Source: Flavobacterium oreochromis (GTDB lineage: Bacteria > Bacteroidota > Bacteroidia > Flavobacteriales > Flavobacteriaceae). From it: DNA of 64,000 nucleotides. The stretch's first letter is position 1. Each line of letters begins with the position of its first letter. Where the stretch lies: assembly GCF_019565455.1 (NCBI RefSeq), contig NZ_CP067377.1, positions 3,044,001 through 3,108,000 on the forward strand. Reading direction: 5' to 3'. The translations under genes and the position numbers were made by a program. The notes under the pieces were generated by a model. The model had not been told where the DNA came from. It was given only the letters and a program-made list of their open reading frames with translations, and made no database searches. Below, piece after piece: positions 9,454 to 17,500 of the stretch.

Positions 9454-9888
9454 ATGTTTTCTAAAACTTGCGAATACGGAATTAGAGCAACTATTTTTAT
9501 TGCTTCTGAATCTGTAATTAATAAGAAAATTAGTCAAAAAGAGATAGCAGATCAAATTGATTCTCCGATGGCTTTTACTGCTAAAATTTTGCAAAAGTTA
9601 GTTCGTAAAGATATCGTTTCTTCATCTAAAGGTAGTGGGGGAGGATTCTATATAGAAAAGAATAAATTAAAAAAAATTACACTCTTAGAAATTATTGAAG
9701 CTTTAGATTGTGATTCTGTAATTAAAGGATGTGGACTAGGATTAAAAGATTGTTCAGAAGAACATCCTTGCCCTTTTCATGACAAGTTTAAAGATATAAA
9801 ATCCGATCTATTATGTGTTTTTAAAAATACAAACTTAGAAGAGCTAGCGTCTGGAATTAAAATTGGAAATACATTTTTAAAATATTAG
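9454..9888 (+). CDS. Rrf2-family iron-sulfur regulator (NsrR/IscR type)
   Basis: An intact 144-residue DNA-binding protein. The N-terminal winged helix (MFSKTCEYGIRA, SQKEIADQI, KILQKLVRKDIV, then the wing SSKGSGGGF) is typical of Rrf2 proteins. Cysteines at about 86, 93, 100 and 106 (CDSVIKGCGLGLKDC...HPC) provide the set used to bind a 2Fe-2S or 4Fe-4S cluster in NsrR and IscR. It heads a run of same-strand genes related to nitric oxide, so an NO-sensing role like NsrR is likely but inferred. Confidence 0.85.
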   Translation: MFSKTCEYGIRATIFIASESVINKKISQKEIADQIDSPMAFTAKILQKLVRKDIVSSSKGSGGGFYIEKNKLKKITLLEIIEALDCDSVIKGCGLGLKDCSEEHPCPFHDKFKDIKSDLLCVFKNTNLEELASGIKIGNTFLKY

Positions 9889-9894
9889 AGTCTA

Positions 9895-9938
9895 ATGACA
9901 AAAGTCATAAAGTAGTATTTGATAATAGGATATTTTTG
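9895..9938 (+). promoter_or_regulatory. Crp/Fnr-type palindrome and promoter of the norC-like gene
   Basis: A perfect palindrome ATGAC-AAAA-GTCAT at 9895-9908 is followed by the -7 element TATTTTTG at 9931-9938. The centre lies 29.5 bases before the -7 element, which puts it at about -41.5 from the expected start of transcription, the class II activator position. The promoter also shows that translation must begin after 9938, supporting ATG 9958. Confidence 0.7.
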
Positions 9939-9957
9939 TCTTATTAAAAACACTCAA

Positions 9958-10371
9958 ATGCCTATTAAAAAAATATATTTTATATTCATTACTTTTTTAC
10001 TCTTAGCTTTTATAAAATATAATTATCTTGTTTATAACTCAAAATCAGCAGATAAATTATCAAAAATGGCAGAAAGAGGCCAACAGTTATGGCAAGAAAA
10101 TAATTGTATAAGTTGTCATCAATTATATGGTTTAGGAGGTTATTTAGGACCTGATTTAACAAATATCTATTCTAATCCTAATAAAGGAGAAAATTATATT
10201 AAATCTATTTTGAATAGTGGGATCAAGACAATGCCTAAATTTCATTTTACAGAAAAAGAAAAAAGAGAAATTATAATTTTTCTAAAAGAAATTGATAAAA
10301 CAGGTATTTATATAACAAATAATCATCTTGTTTCTAAAAGCGGTTGGGTTGAAAATTATGCTGAAAAATGA
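9958..10371 (+). CDS. NorC-like membrane-anchored cytochrome c
   Basis: A 137-residue protein with an N-terminal membrane anchor (about residues 4-26) and one heme c motif, CISCH at 50-54. It is followed by the NorC-type QLYGLGGYLGPDLTNIY stretch and a distal methionine in TMPKFHF. NorC passes electrons from periplasmic donors to NorB. An upstream in-frame TTG at 9919 is rejected because the promoter lies inside that extension. The gene overlaps the NorB-like gene by four bases (ATGA), indicating coupled translation. It is a second copy beside the canonical norC at 25720-26154 and pairs with an unusual NorB partner. Confidence 0.85.
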   Translation: MPIKKIYFIFITFLLLAFIKYNYLVYNSKSADKLSKMAERGQQLWQENNCISCHQLYGLGGYLGPDLTNIYSNPNKGENYIKSILNSGIKTMPKFHFTEKEKREIIIFLKEIDKTGIYITNNHLVSKSGWVENYAEK

Positions 10372-11681
10372 GAAATAAAATTTGCTTGTTATTTATTTTA
10401 CTCGGATTAATTTCTTTAATTCTAGGAATTTTCTTGGGACTGTTATCTAGTATTCAATATGTAATACCAGAGTTTATAAAAGCTATTGTTCCCTTTTCAC
10501 ATTTAAGGTCTATGCACACCGTTTGTGTAATAGCTTGGATTATTTTAACAGGAACTGGTGGGGTTTATTATTATATATCAAAAGACTTACCAATTTATTC
10601 TTATATACTTTTAAAAATTCACTTTATTATTTTCTTAGGAGCAGGGATTTTAATATTGATTTCTTACTTATTAGGAAATTTTGGTGGAAAAGAATATCTA
10701 GAATTTCCTCCTTTTTTAATAATACCTATACTTTTAGGCTGGGTGATTTTTGGAATAAATTACTATAAAACATTAATAAAGAAACTTGATAATTGGCCTG
10801 TTTACTATTGGATGTGGGGAACGGGTATAATTTTTATGATTTATCATTTACTAGAGGCCTATTCTTGGCTAATTCCTAGTGTAAATTCTAATTTTATTAA
10901 AAGTTTAACTATTCAATGGAAAGCAGGAGGCTCATTTGTAGGAGCTTGGAATATGCTCATTTATGGTACTGCAATATATTTAATGTCTAAGATTAAGCAT
11001 GATGACTCTATTGGTCGAAAATTTAATTATTTCTTTTTTTACTTTTTAGGGTTGACAAACTTAATGTTTGGTTGGGCGCATCATATTTATATCGTACCCA
11101 CGGAACGCTGGATAAGATATTTTGCTTATGTAATAAGTATGACCGAATGGATCGTATTATTTAATATTATCTACGAATGGAAAAAATCAGTTACAATAGA
11201 TATAAAAAAACAACATTTATTATCATATCAATTTTTAAAACTAACAGATAAATGGATTTTTTTGAATATAATACTAGCTCTTTTAGTATCAATTCCAGCT
11301 ATTAATTTATACACTCACGGAACTCATATAACAGTTGCACATGCTATGGGGACTACCATAGGTATCAATACATCTATATTATTAGCTTCTGTACTTTATA
11401 TAATATCTGAATTTATTACAATTTCAAATTTTGATATCAAATATATAGGATATAAAATATTTGATTATTCATTATTCTTCTTTTGGATTATATTAATTAT
11501 AGCAGGTATATACAAATCGTATTGGGTGCAAAATAATGGAATGAATTCTTTTTCTACTTTACATCAAAATTTATTATGGGTTTATATTTCTTTTAGTGTA
11601 GCTGGTGTTGGACTCTTTGTTGGACTCTTATTAATAGTGATTCCTCTGATAAAAAAAATAAATCAAATTATCTATTTATAA
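10368..11681 (+). CDS. Divergent NorB-like heme-copper oxidase-family protein
   Basis: An intact 437-residue protein with about twelve membrane helices that aligns along its length to the canonical NorB at 24374-25705. The heme-b histidine (H50 in RSMHT), the pair H238-H239 and the helix with THGT...H325 are kept. The third FeB ligand of NorB (H187 in the canonical copy) is replaced by Gly187, its nearby Glu by Val191, and the second His of the MHGH motif by Met327. These changes would alter both the binuclear site and the low-spin heme, so NO reductase activity should not be assumed. It is coupled to a NorC-like gene and controlled by an NO-type promoter, so a related sensing, electron-transfer or oxygen/NO role is possible. 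Confidence 0.75.
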   Translation: MRNKICLLFILLGLISLILGIFLGLLSSIQYVIPEFIKAIVPFSHLRSMHTVCVIAWIILTGTGGVYYYISKDLPIYSYILLKIHFIIFLGAGILILISYLLGNFGGKEYLEFPPFLIIPILLGWVIFGINYYKTLIKKLDNWPVYYWMWGTGIIFMIYHLLEAYSWLIPSVNSNFIKSLTIQWKAGGSFVGAWNMLIYGTAIYLMSKIKHDDSIGRKFNYFFFYFLGLTNLMFGWAHHIYIVPTERWIRYFAYVISMTEWIVLFNIIYEWKKSVTIDIKKQHLLSYQFLKLTDKWIFLNIILALLVSIPAINLYTHGTHITVAHAMGTTIGINTSILLASVLYIISEFITISNFDIKYIGYKIFDYSLFFFWIILIIAGIYKSYWVQNNGMNSFSTLHQNLLWVYISFSVAGVGLFVGLLLIVIPLIKKINQIIYL

Positions 11682-11683
11682 AA

Positions 11684-12250
11684 ATGAATTATAGACAATT
11701 AATAGATAATATTTTACTTAAAAGAAAAAAAAAGAAAGTTATTCTATCTCATTATTATCATAATAAAGAAATAGTTGATTATCTAGGAGAAGGTCGCTTT
11801 CTTGCTGATTCTGGTCCAATGAAAACTTGTAGTAAATTTATTTTTAATAATCCTGATCGTATTGTTATTAAATATATTAATTGCTCTACTGAAATAAAAG
11901 TATTAAGTGATATTGTTTTTTCTTCATCTAATATTATAAAAAAAAATCAATCTATACTACAAGGTAGTCCTCTTATTTTTGTATTTGATCAAAAAAAAGG
12001 TGAGTATTTTGTAGAAGAAACAGATAGAAAAATGCTGCTCTGGGATGAAAGTTGTATAGTTCATGAATCTTTTTCTTTAGAAAAACTAATTGCTTTATAT
12101 AAAAACTATTCTGATGCTGAAATAATAACACTTTCTGAATCTGAAACACATATATTACAAATAGCAAAATATATACGATCAATTTCAGATAGGATTGATT
12201 ATGTATCTAAGCAAAAGAAGTCTTTAGATAGAGTTAAATATTGTATATGA
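11684..12250 (+). CDS. Shortened quinolinate synthase (NadA)-like protein
   Basis: A continuous 188-residue frame with clear NadA pieces: ILSHYYHNKEI at the start, LADS, YINCSTEIKVLSD...SSN in the middle and DRKMLLWDESCIVHESF after it. NadA makes quinolinate from iminoaspartate and dihydroxyacetone phosphate with a 4Fe-4S cluster and is normally 300-350 residues. Here about 50 residues are missing between the first motif and LADS, and the third domain with the last cluster cysteine is absent; the usual LADSC is LADSG. The frame is unbroken, so this is either a decayed gene or a remodelled protein. It overlaps nadB by four bases (ATGA). Confidence 0.6.
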   Translation: MNYRQLIDNILLKRKKKKVILSHYYHNKEIVDYLGEGRFLADSGPMKTCSKFIFNNPDRIVIKYINCSTEIKVLSDIVFSSSNIIKKNQSILQGSPLIFVFDQKKGEYFVEETDRKMLLWDESCIVHESFSLEKLIALYKNYSDAEIITLSESETHILQIAKYIRSISDRIDYVSKQKKSLDRVKYCI

Positions 12251-13763
12251 GAACGGATTATTTAATAATAGGATCAGGTGTAGCAGGATTAACATTTGCA
12301 TTAAAAATAGCAGAACATTTTCCAGAAAGAAAAATAACAATTATTACAAAATCATCTGATGAAGAATCTAATACAAAATATGCACAAGGAGGTGTAGCTA
12401 TAGTAAGTGATACTATTAATGATTCTTTTGAAAAACATATTAAAGATACACTAAAATCAGGATATGGATTATGTGATAAGAAAGTAGTAGAAATGGTAAT
12501 AAAAGAAGGTCTTAAAAGATTAGAAGAATTACTAAAATGGGGAGCATCATTTGATAAGAATTCAAATGGAGAATTCAACTTGGGGAAAGAAGTAGGACAT
12601 TCAGAAAACAGAATTGTACATAAAAAGATCAAACAGGAAGAGAAATTCAAAAAACTTTAATTAATAAAACATTAAAACAAAAAAATATATCTGTTTTAGA
12701 ATATCATTTAGCTATTGATTTATTAGTAGAAAGTAATAGATGTTATGGATACTATGTATTAAATGAGAAAACAGGTGAAATATTAAACATTATTTCAGGA
12801 TTTACAATTTTAGCAACAGGAGGCATTGGACAAGTATATGGTCAAACAACTAATCGAATGATCTCAACAGGAGATGGTATAGCAATGGCTTATAGAGCTA
12901 AAGCAAAAATAAAAGACATGGAATTTATTCAATTTCACCCTACTGCTTTTTACAAACCTGAATCAACAGAAATTTTTCTGATATCAGAAGCTTTAAGAAG
13001 AGTTGGTGCATTTTTACGAAATAAACAGGGAAAAAGATTTTTACTTAATATAGATGAAAGAGGAGAACTTGCTTCTCAAGATATTGTTGTTCAAGGTATT
13101 TTTGAAGAACTTAGAAGAACAAATCAATCATGTGTGTATTTAGATTGTACTCATTTGAATATTAATGAAGTAAAAAATAAATTCCCTACAATTTACAATT
13201 ATTGTATTAAAAATTATATAAATTTAGTAAAAGATTGGATTCCAGTATTACCCGTACAACACTATGTATGTGGGGGAGTAGATGTAGATATAAATGGTAA
13301 AACATCTATTGAAAATTTATATGCCTGTGGTGAATGTTCTAGGACAGGTTTACATGGAGCTAATAGATTAGCTTCAAATTCGTTATTAGAAGCTTTAGTT
13401 TATTCTAACAGAATTTATAAAAGTATTTCTACAGCCTCGTTAAATAAACTAACACATAATTTTAATTTTGATGATTTACGTCCTCTTCAGCAAAGTGATT
13501 TATCTGTAACTTTTCTTAATAGTTTAGAGACAGAATTACAGTTATTAATGAGAGAAAATGCAGGTATTATAAGAAATGATCATGATTTAAAAGAAGCTAA
13601 AGGATTATTATGTAAATGGAGTGAAGAGATAGAAATAAAATTTCAACAAAATATAATATCAGCACCTTTATGTGAAATAAGAAATATGATAACCATAGGA
13701 AAGTTAATTATTTCCGCGTCTTTAAAACGGAAAAAAAGTTATGGTAGTTTTTTAAAAGTTTAA
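12247..13763 (+). CDS. nadB: L-aspartate oxidase NadB (one frameshift)
   Basis: This flavoprotein oxidises L-aspartate to iminoaspartate in the first step of NAD synthesis. It shows the FAD loop LIIGSGVAGLTFAL at the start, KYAQGGVAIV, HSENRI, the active-site region FIQFHPT...SEALRRVGAFLRN and LHGANRLASNSLLEAL. The first frame stops at 12660. Adding one A to the run near 12621-12626 gives HKKDQTGREIQKTLINKTL and joins it to the second frame. ATG 12247 is preferred over the upstream TTG because the protein then starts MRTDYLIIGSG and overlaps the nadA-like stop. The extreme C terminus departs from the usual RGLH ending. Total length is about 505 residues, normal for the family. Confidence 0.85.
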
Positions 13764-13784
13764 GTAAATTTAGTTGTAAGCAAT

Positions 13785-14371
13785 ATGATTAAGTATTATG
13801 AAGAGTTTATAAAATATGGAGCAATAGAAAAAACGTTTAAAAAAAATGAAGTAATTTTTAACGAAGGAGAATCTGCTTTATTTTTTTATTTTATTATAAA
13901 TGGAAGCGTTAGAATGTTTAATAGGAATGAAGAAGGTAAAGAATTTGTACAAGGATATTTTTTAAGTGGTCAAAGTTTTGGTGAACCTCCATTGTTTATT
14001 GAAGAAAATTATCCAACTACAGCGGCTTGTATAAAAGATAGCATTTTGCTAAAACTTTCTAAGAAAAATTTTTTTAGAATGTTAGAGGACATGCCAGAAT
14101 TACAAATATTATTTATTAAAATTTTGTCTAAAAGAATCATAGGTAAAGCTAAATCATCTAAGGATATTATTAATCAAAATACTGAACAGAAAATAATATC
14201 TTTTTAATGATTCAAAAGCCAGAGAATATTAATGAAAAAATTTTTATTCCTTTTACTCGTCAAGAGATTGCAAATTTTACAGGACTTAGAGTAGAAACTG
14301 TAATTCGTGCTTGTTCTAAGCTTAAAAAATCAGGAATTATAGAAATTATTAATCACAAAATTTATTTTTAA
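13785..14371 (+). CDS. Crp/Fnr-family transcription regulator (one frameshift)
   Basis: The first 140 residues form a cyclic-nucleotide-binding-type sensor domain (NEVIFNEGE, FFYFIINGSVRMFN, GQSFGEPPLF). The frame then stops at 14205-14207, but the next frame continues with KPENINEKIFIPFTRQ and a helix-turn-helix EIANFTGLRVETVIRACSKL. One T missing from the T run at 14201-14205 explains the break. No cysteine set for an iron-sulfur cluster is evident, so it is more like DNR/NnrR-type heme or effector sensors than like Fnr. It is the natural candidate to bind the ATGAY-N4-RTCAY palindromes in this window. The stop overlaps the ATG of the next gene. Confidence 0.85.
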
Positions 14372-15605
14372 TGAAAATTACGAGTAAGAATTGGGTATTT
14401 ATTTTGATTTTTAATTTGTTCATTGTTGCTGTTTTAGGAACTCTAATGCGTTATAAGATTGCTTTTGAATTTCCTTTTTCCAACAAAAAAATCTTCTTCA
14501 TTCACATTCACATTTTGCTTTTTCAGGTTGGATTAGCCAAACTTTATTTTTTTTAATAATCTTATCACAAAAAGAAGGATTTTATAAAAAGTATAATGTA
14601 CTACTTATATCTAATTTAATTTGTTCTTATGGAATGCTTTTTTCGTTTATAGTACAAGGTTATGGATTAATTTCAATCATATTATCAACATTGTCTATTA
14701 TTATAACCTATTTATTTACGTATTATTTTTTTAAAGATTATAGAGAAGGGACTCTTTCAAATTTATGGATTAAAGGAGGTTTGTTTTTTAATCTTATTTC
14801 TTCTTTGGGAACTCTCTTTCTGGCTTATATGTTAGCTGCCAAAACTATACATGAGAATTTTTATTATTTTTCAATTTATTTTTATTTACATTTTCAATAC
14901 AATGGTTGGTTTTTCTTTACTATTATTGGTCTATTTATTAGCAGGCTTTCATTAAATAACAAATTAGCAAAACAAGTTAAAAAATATTTTTATATCTTTT
15001 CTATATCTTGTATTTTAACTTATATGTTATCTATACTTTGGGCTGAAATACCCAAGTGGATATTCATCCTAACAGCTATTTTTACTTTTTTACAATTTTA
15101 TTTTTGGTTAAAAATGCAGTATATATTTATTGTATCCTTTAAAGATGAATATAAAAAGTTATCTTTAGTTTTAAGAGGAATATTATTAATAGTACTTATA
15201 GCAACCACTTTGAAATTTATATTGCAAATAGGTTTATTTATAGACGAATTAAGACTGTTTGTTTATGGTAATAGGACAATAGTAATAGGCTATCTACATT
15301 TAATATTTTTATGTATAGTTACCTTATTTTTATTAGCTTTTATGTGTATTAATAAACTATTTCATCTAAGAAAAAATACTAAATTAGGTCTTATAATATT
15401 TTGTATAGGTGTAATTTTAAATCAAGTTTTTTTATTTACTCAAGGAGGGTTACCATATTTCAATATTTATTTACCTTTTACAAATGAAGTTTTAGTTTAT
15501 ATTTCCTTATTGATAGTAATGGGAATAATGTTACTACTAGTTTCACAGACAATTAGCGGTGATAAAAACAATGAAGGGATTAGTCTAAATAAAAGCAAAT
15601 TGTAA
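14371..15605 (+). CDS. Multi-spanning membrane protein with HSHSHFAFSGW motif (one frameshift)
   Basis: Once a single A is restored to the A run near 14485-14491, the gene reads through as about 411 residues with roughly twelve hydrophobic helices. The joined sequence has N-terminal VLMRYKIAFEFPF, then HSHSHFAFSGWISQTLF in the second helix and HFQYNGWFFF in the middle, both of the kind that could bind heme or metal. It resembles heme-copper oxidase-like or NnrS-like proteins in general pattern, but I do not recognise the family with certainty. It is the last gene of the Rrf2/norCB-like operon and overlaps the Crp/Fnr gene by one base, which suggests a nitric oxide or low-oxygen role. Confidence 0.6.
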
Positions 15606-15727
15606 GAGGGGGCTAAAATCAGCGTAAAGCTTGTCATCCTGATGATAGTAGGAGTTTTATAATTAATATTATAAGATTTCTCTGTTTAGTATAACTGGCT
15701 AAATTGTATAATTTTAGATCCCCTCTT
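15604..15727. repeat. Inverted-repeat element between convergent operons
   Basis: The imperfect arms AAGAGGGGGCTAAAA (15604-15618) and TTTTAGATCCCCTCTT (15712-15727) enclose about 90 bases that contain another palindrome (TTATAAT/ATTATAA, 15657-15674). It sits between the stop of the + operon and the end of the - operon. It could be a bidirectional terminator or a small MITE-like repeat. No other sequence of note is seen in the rest of 15728-15816. Confidence 0.45.
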
Positions 15728-15816
15728 GTTATTAATAAGTAATTATCAGGTTATATATTTGATTTTTTACTTTTGGAGTATGGCTTTATTTTTATATCAT
15801 TATAGAAAGAGGATAT

Positions 15817-16320
15817 TTATGCTCCGTCATTTTTTCTCATGTATTCTAGTATATTTCTAGCTTCTGTATCTGTAAGATTTTGATTTGGCATACGTAATTT
15901 ACAAACTTCTAATTGTTTTTTTAATTCAGGATCTTTGTCAATCATTGGGTCGGGATTACTAATAAAATTCATAATCCATTCAGGAGTTCTTCTTTGTGTT
16001 ACTCCTTTCCATCCAGGACCAATTAGTTTTTCATCTGTTAATTTATGGCAAGAAGTACATTTTAATCCAGCAACTTTTTCTCCTTCAGCAGCCATTTTTT
16101 GATCAACTTTAGCTCCTAATTCAACTTTATCATATTTACCTTCTCCTTTTTGTGCATCATACTCTCCATTTGCTTCAGTCGTTTGAGGAGTTGCTTCTAT
16201 AGTACCTTCTGAAACGGTAGGTTCATTAACAGGTTTTGAAAAATCTTCTTCTTGACTATTTTTTTTTCCACAAGCAATAACTAAACTTAGAGTAAATGCT
16301 AATACAATAAATTTCTTCAT
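15817..16320 (-). CDS. Cytochrome c lipoprotein
   Basis: An intact 167-residue protein with a lipoprotein signal (LSLVIAC), an acidic/Thr/Glu linker of about 60 residues and a C-terminal monoheme cytochrome c domain: CTSCH near residue 101, GPGWKGV after it, and an axial methionine in LRMPNQNL near the end. As a membrane-tethered periplasmic electron carrier it probably delivers electrons to NirK or NorCB. It has its own Crp/Fnr-type promoter, which ties it to the denitrification genes upstream on the same strand. Confidence 0.88.
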   Translation of the reverse strand: MKKFIVLAFTLSLVIACGKKNSQEEDFSKPVNEPTVSEGTIEATPQTTEANGEYDAQKGEGKYDKVELGAKVDQKMAAEGEKVAGLKCTSCHKLTDEKLIGPGWKGVTQRRTPEWIMNFISNPDPMIDKDPELKKQLEVCKLRMPNQNLTDTEARNILEYMRKNDGA

Positions 16321-16340
16321 AATTTAAATTTTAAGTTTAA

Positions 16341-16384
16341 CAAATTTCATTATTCTAATATTTTTAGTTTATGATTTTAATCAC
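16341..16384 (-). promoter_or_regulatory. Crp/Fnr-type site and promoter of the cytochrome c lipoprotein
   Basis: On the top strand the palindrome reads ATGAT-TTTA-ATCAC at 16371-16384. On the minus strand the -7-like GAAATTTG covers 16348-16341. The distance from centre to the -7 start is 29.5 bases, the same as at the other sites, and the -7 octamer equals that of the norC promoter. Confidence 0.65.
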
Positions 16385-16401
16385 AAACTGCTATTTATAT
16401 T

Positions 16402-16646
16402 TTAAATATTAATTAAAATGACAGGTAATACAATTAAAATTAGAATGGTTATAATAATAAGTTTCCAAGCAATATTTGCTTTTTTAATTCCATAAATTGA
16501 AATGCAACGAATAAAAATTTTATAGAAAAAAGGAACATGATAAAGCTAATTTTACCAATAGGATTTACTTTGATGAATTGTAAAATAAATGCTAAAAAAG
16601 TCAATATTAGTAAAGTACCGTAAGACTTGATTAAGTGTTTTTCCAT
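16402..16646 (-). CDS. Small COX4/NorF-like membrane protein (one frameshift)
   Basis: From ATG 16646 the product is about 81 residues with three hydrophobic helices, beginning MEKHLIKSYGTLLILTFLAF and containing FLFVAFQFMELKKANIAWKL. The initial frame ends early at 16449; one A added to the run near 16484-16489 gives the natural ending ILIVLPVILINI. Small three-helix proteins like this pair with COX3/NorE proteins in oxidase and NO reductase clusters. It starts three bases after the NorE-like stop, so it belongs to that operon. Confidence 0.65.
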
Positions 16647-16648
16647 AA

Positions 16649-17229
16649 TTAAAAAATTAAATACAAGGCAGGGAATAAGATTAACCATATGAGATCGCAC
16701 ATATGCCAAAATGCTCCTGAAGCTTCAATATCAAAAAGATTTTTAGCTAAAGATGTTTTCTTACTTTTTATATAAATAATTAAAAGGATTAATAAGCCTA
16801 TTACAACGTGTAAATAATGAAAACCGGTTAGTAGCCAATAATAAGTAAAAAGGTATTGGTATCTAGATTAATATTATGGTTTAATTTTTCAAAATATTCA
16901 TAGCTTTTTAAGATTAAAAAAAGAACACCTAATAACATGGTAATTTTTAGATACAAATTAAATTTTTTGTGATCGCTCTTTTTAGCATAATTAACAGAAG
17001 TTGCCATAAAAAAGCCACTGGTGAGTAGTATAATAGTATTAATTAATCCTATGTCATTATTTAATTTTAAACAAGACTCACTAAATATTTTTATTTCTTC
17101 TTGTGCGCTGTAATTCATAGCTATAATAGCCATACCAAAGGTTATAATTTCTAGTATAATAATTATCCATAGTAGAATACCTCCAGGAGGGTAATAGAAA
17201 TCTTTATAGTTTGTTGTTGTATTTTTCAT
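16649..17229 (-). CDS. norE: NorE-like cytochrome c oxidase subunit III family protein (one frameshift)
   Basis: The reconstructed product is about 194 residues with five predicted membrane helices: YPPGGILLWIIIILEIITFG at the start, LINTIILLTSGFFMA, and after the break YYWLLTGFHYLHVVIGLL and a final GAFWHMCDLIWLILFPALYL. These are typical of the COX3/NorE family, which accompanies NO reductase. The first frame ends at 16828 because one T is missing from the run near 16841-16846. Its role in NO reduction is accessory and not settled for the family. Confidence 0.8.
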
Positions 17230-17293
17230 TTATAAAAAATTTACTTGTCCTTTTTCTATATTATGTGATGTACTAATAATTTTTAATTTATTG

Positions 17294-17500
17294 TTAATAA
17301 GTTCTTTTTACTTCTTCAACAGAATTTAAATTGACTAGATATGATTTTTTATGATAGCTAGAAAGAGAAGAGGCCGTTTTACAACCAGTATTTTTTTTAA
17401 AAGATTTGCTTAAAAGTCCTTTTAAAAAGAATATTTTAATAAATAAGTTTTCATAATAAAGGTATTTTTGAAAGGAACTATTGTCTTTTGATTTTATCAA
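17294..17500 (-). CDS. Small protein after norD
   Basis: An open frame of 68 codons from ATG 17500 overlaps the end of norD by 23 bases. Its second half (NTGCKTASSLSSYHKKSYLV then NSVEEVKRTY) looks like real protein. An alternative start at ATG 17454 gives MKTYLLKYSFLKGLL and joins the same C terminus if one T is restored near 17421, making 53 residues. I do not recognise the family. It lies between norD and the NorE-like gene on the same strand, so it may be a small accessory protein. Confidence 0.4.
   Translation of the reverse strand: MIKSKDNSSFQKYLYYENLFIKIFFLKGLLSKSFKKNTGCKTASSLSSYHKKSYLVNLNSVEEVKRTY

Noticed and set aside
9919..9957. A TTG start giving the norC-like protein 13 extra residues
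   Set aside because: The promoter -7 element TATTTTTG (9931-9938) lies in the extension and the anchor begins properly at ATG 9958.
12258..12650. A minus-strand frame opposite nadB
   Set aside because: It is a shadow of the nadB coding strand and matches no family I recognise; the plus strand carries clear NadB motifs.
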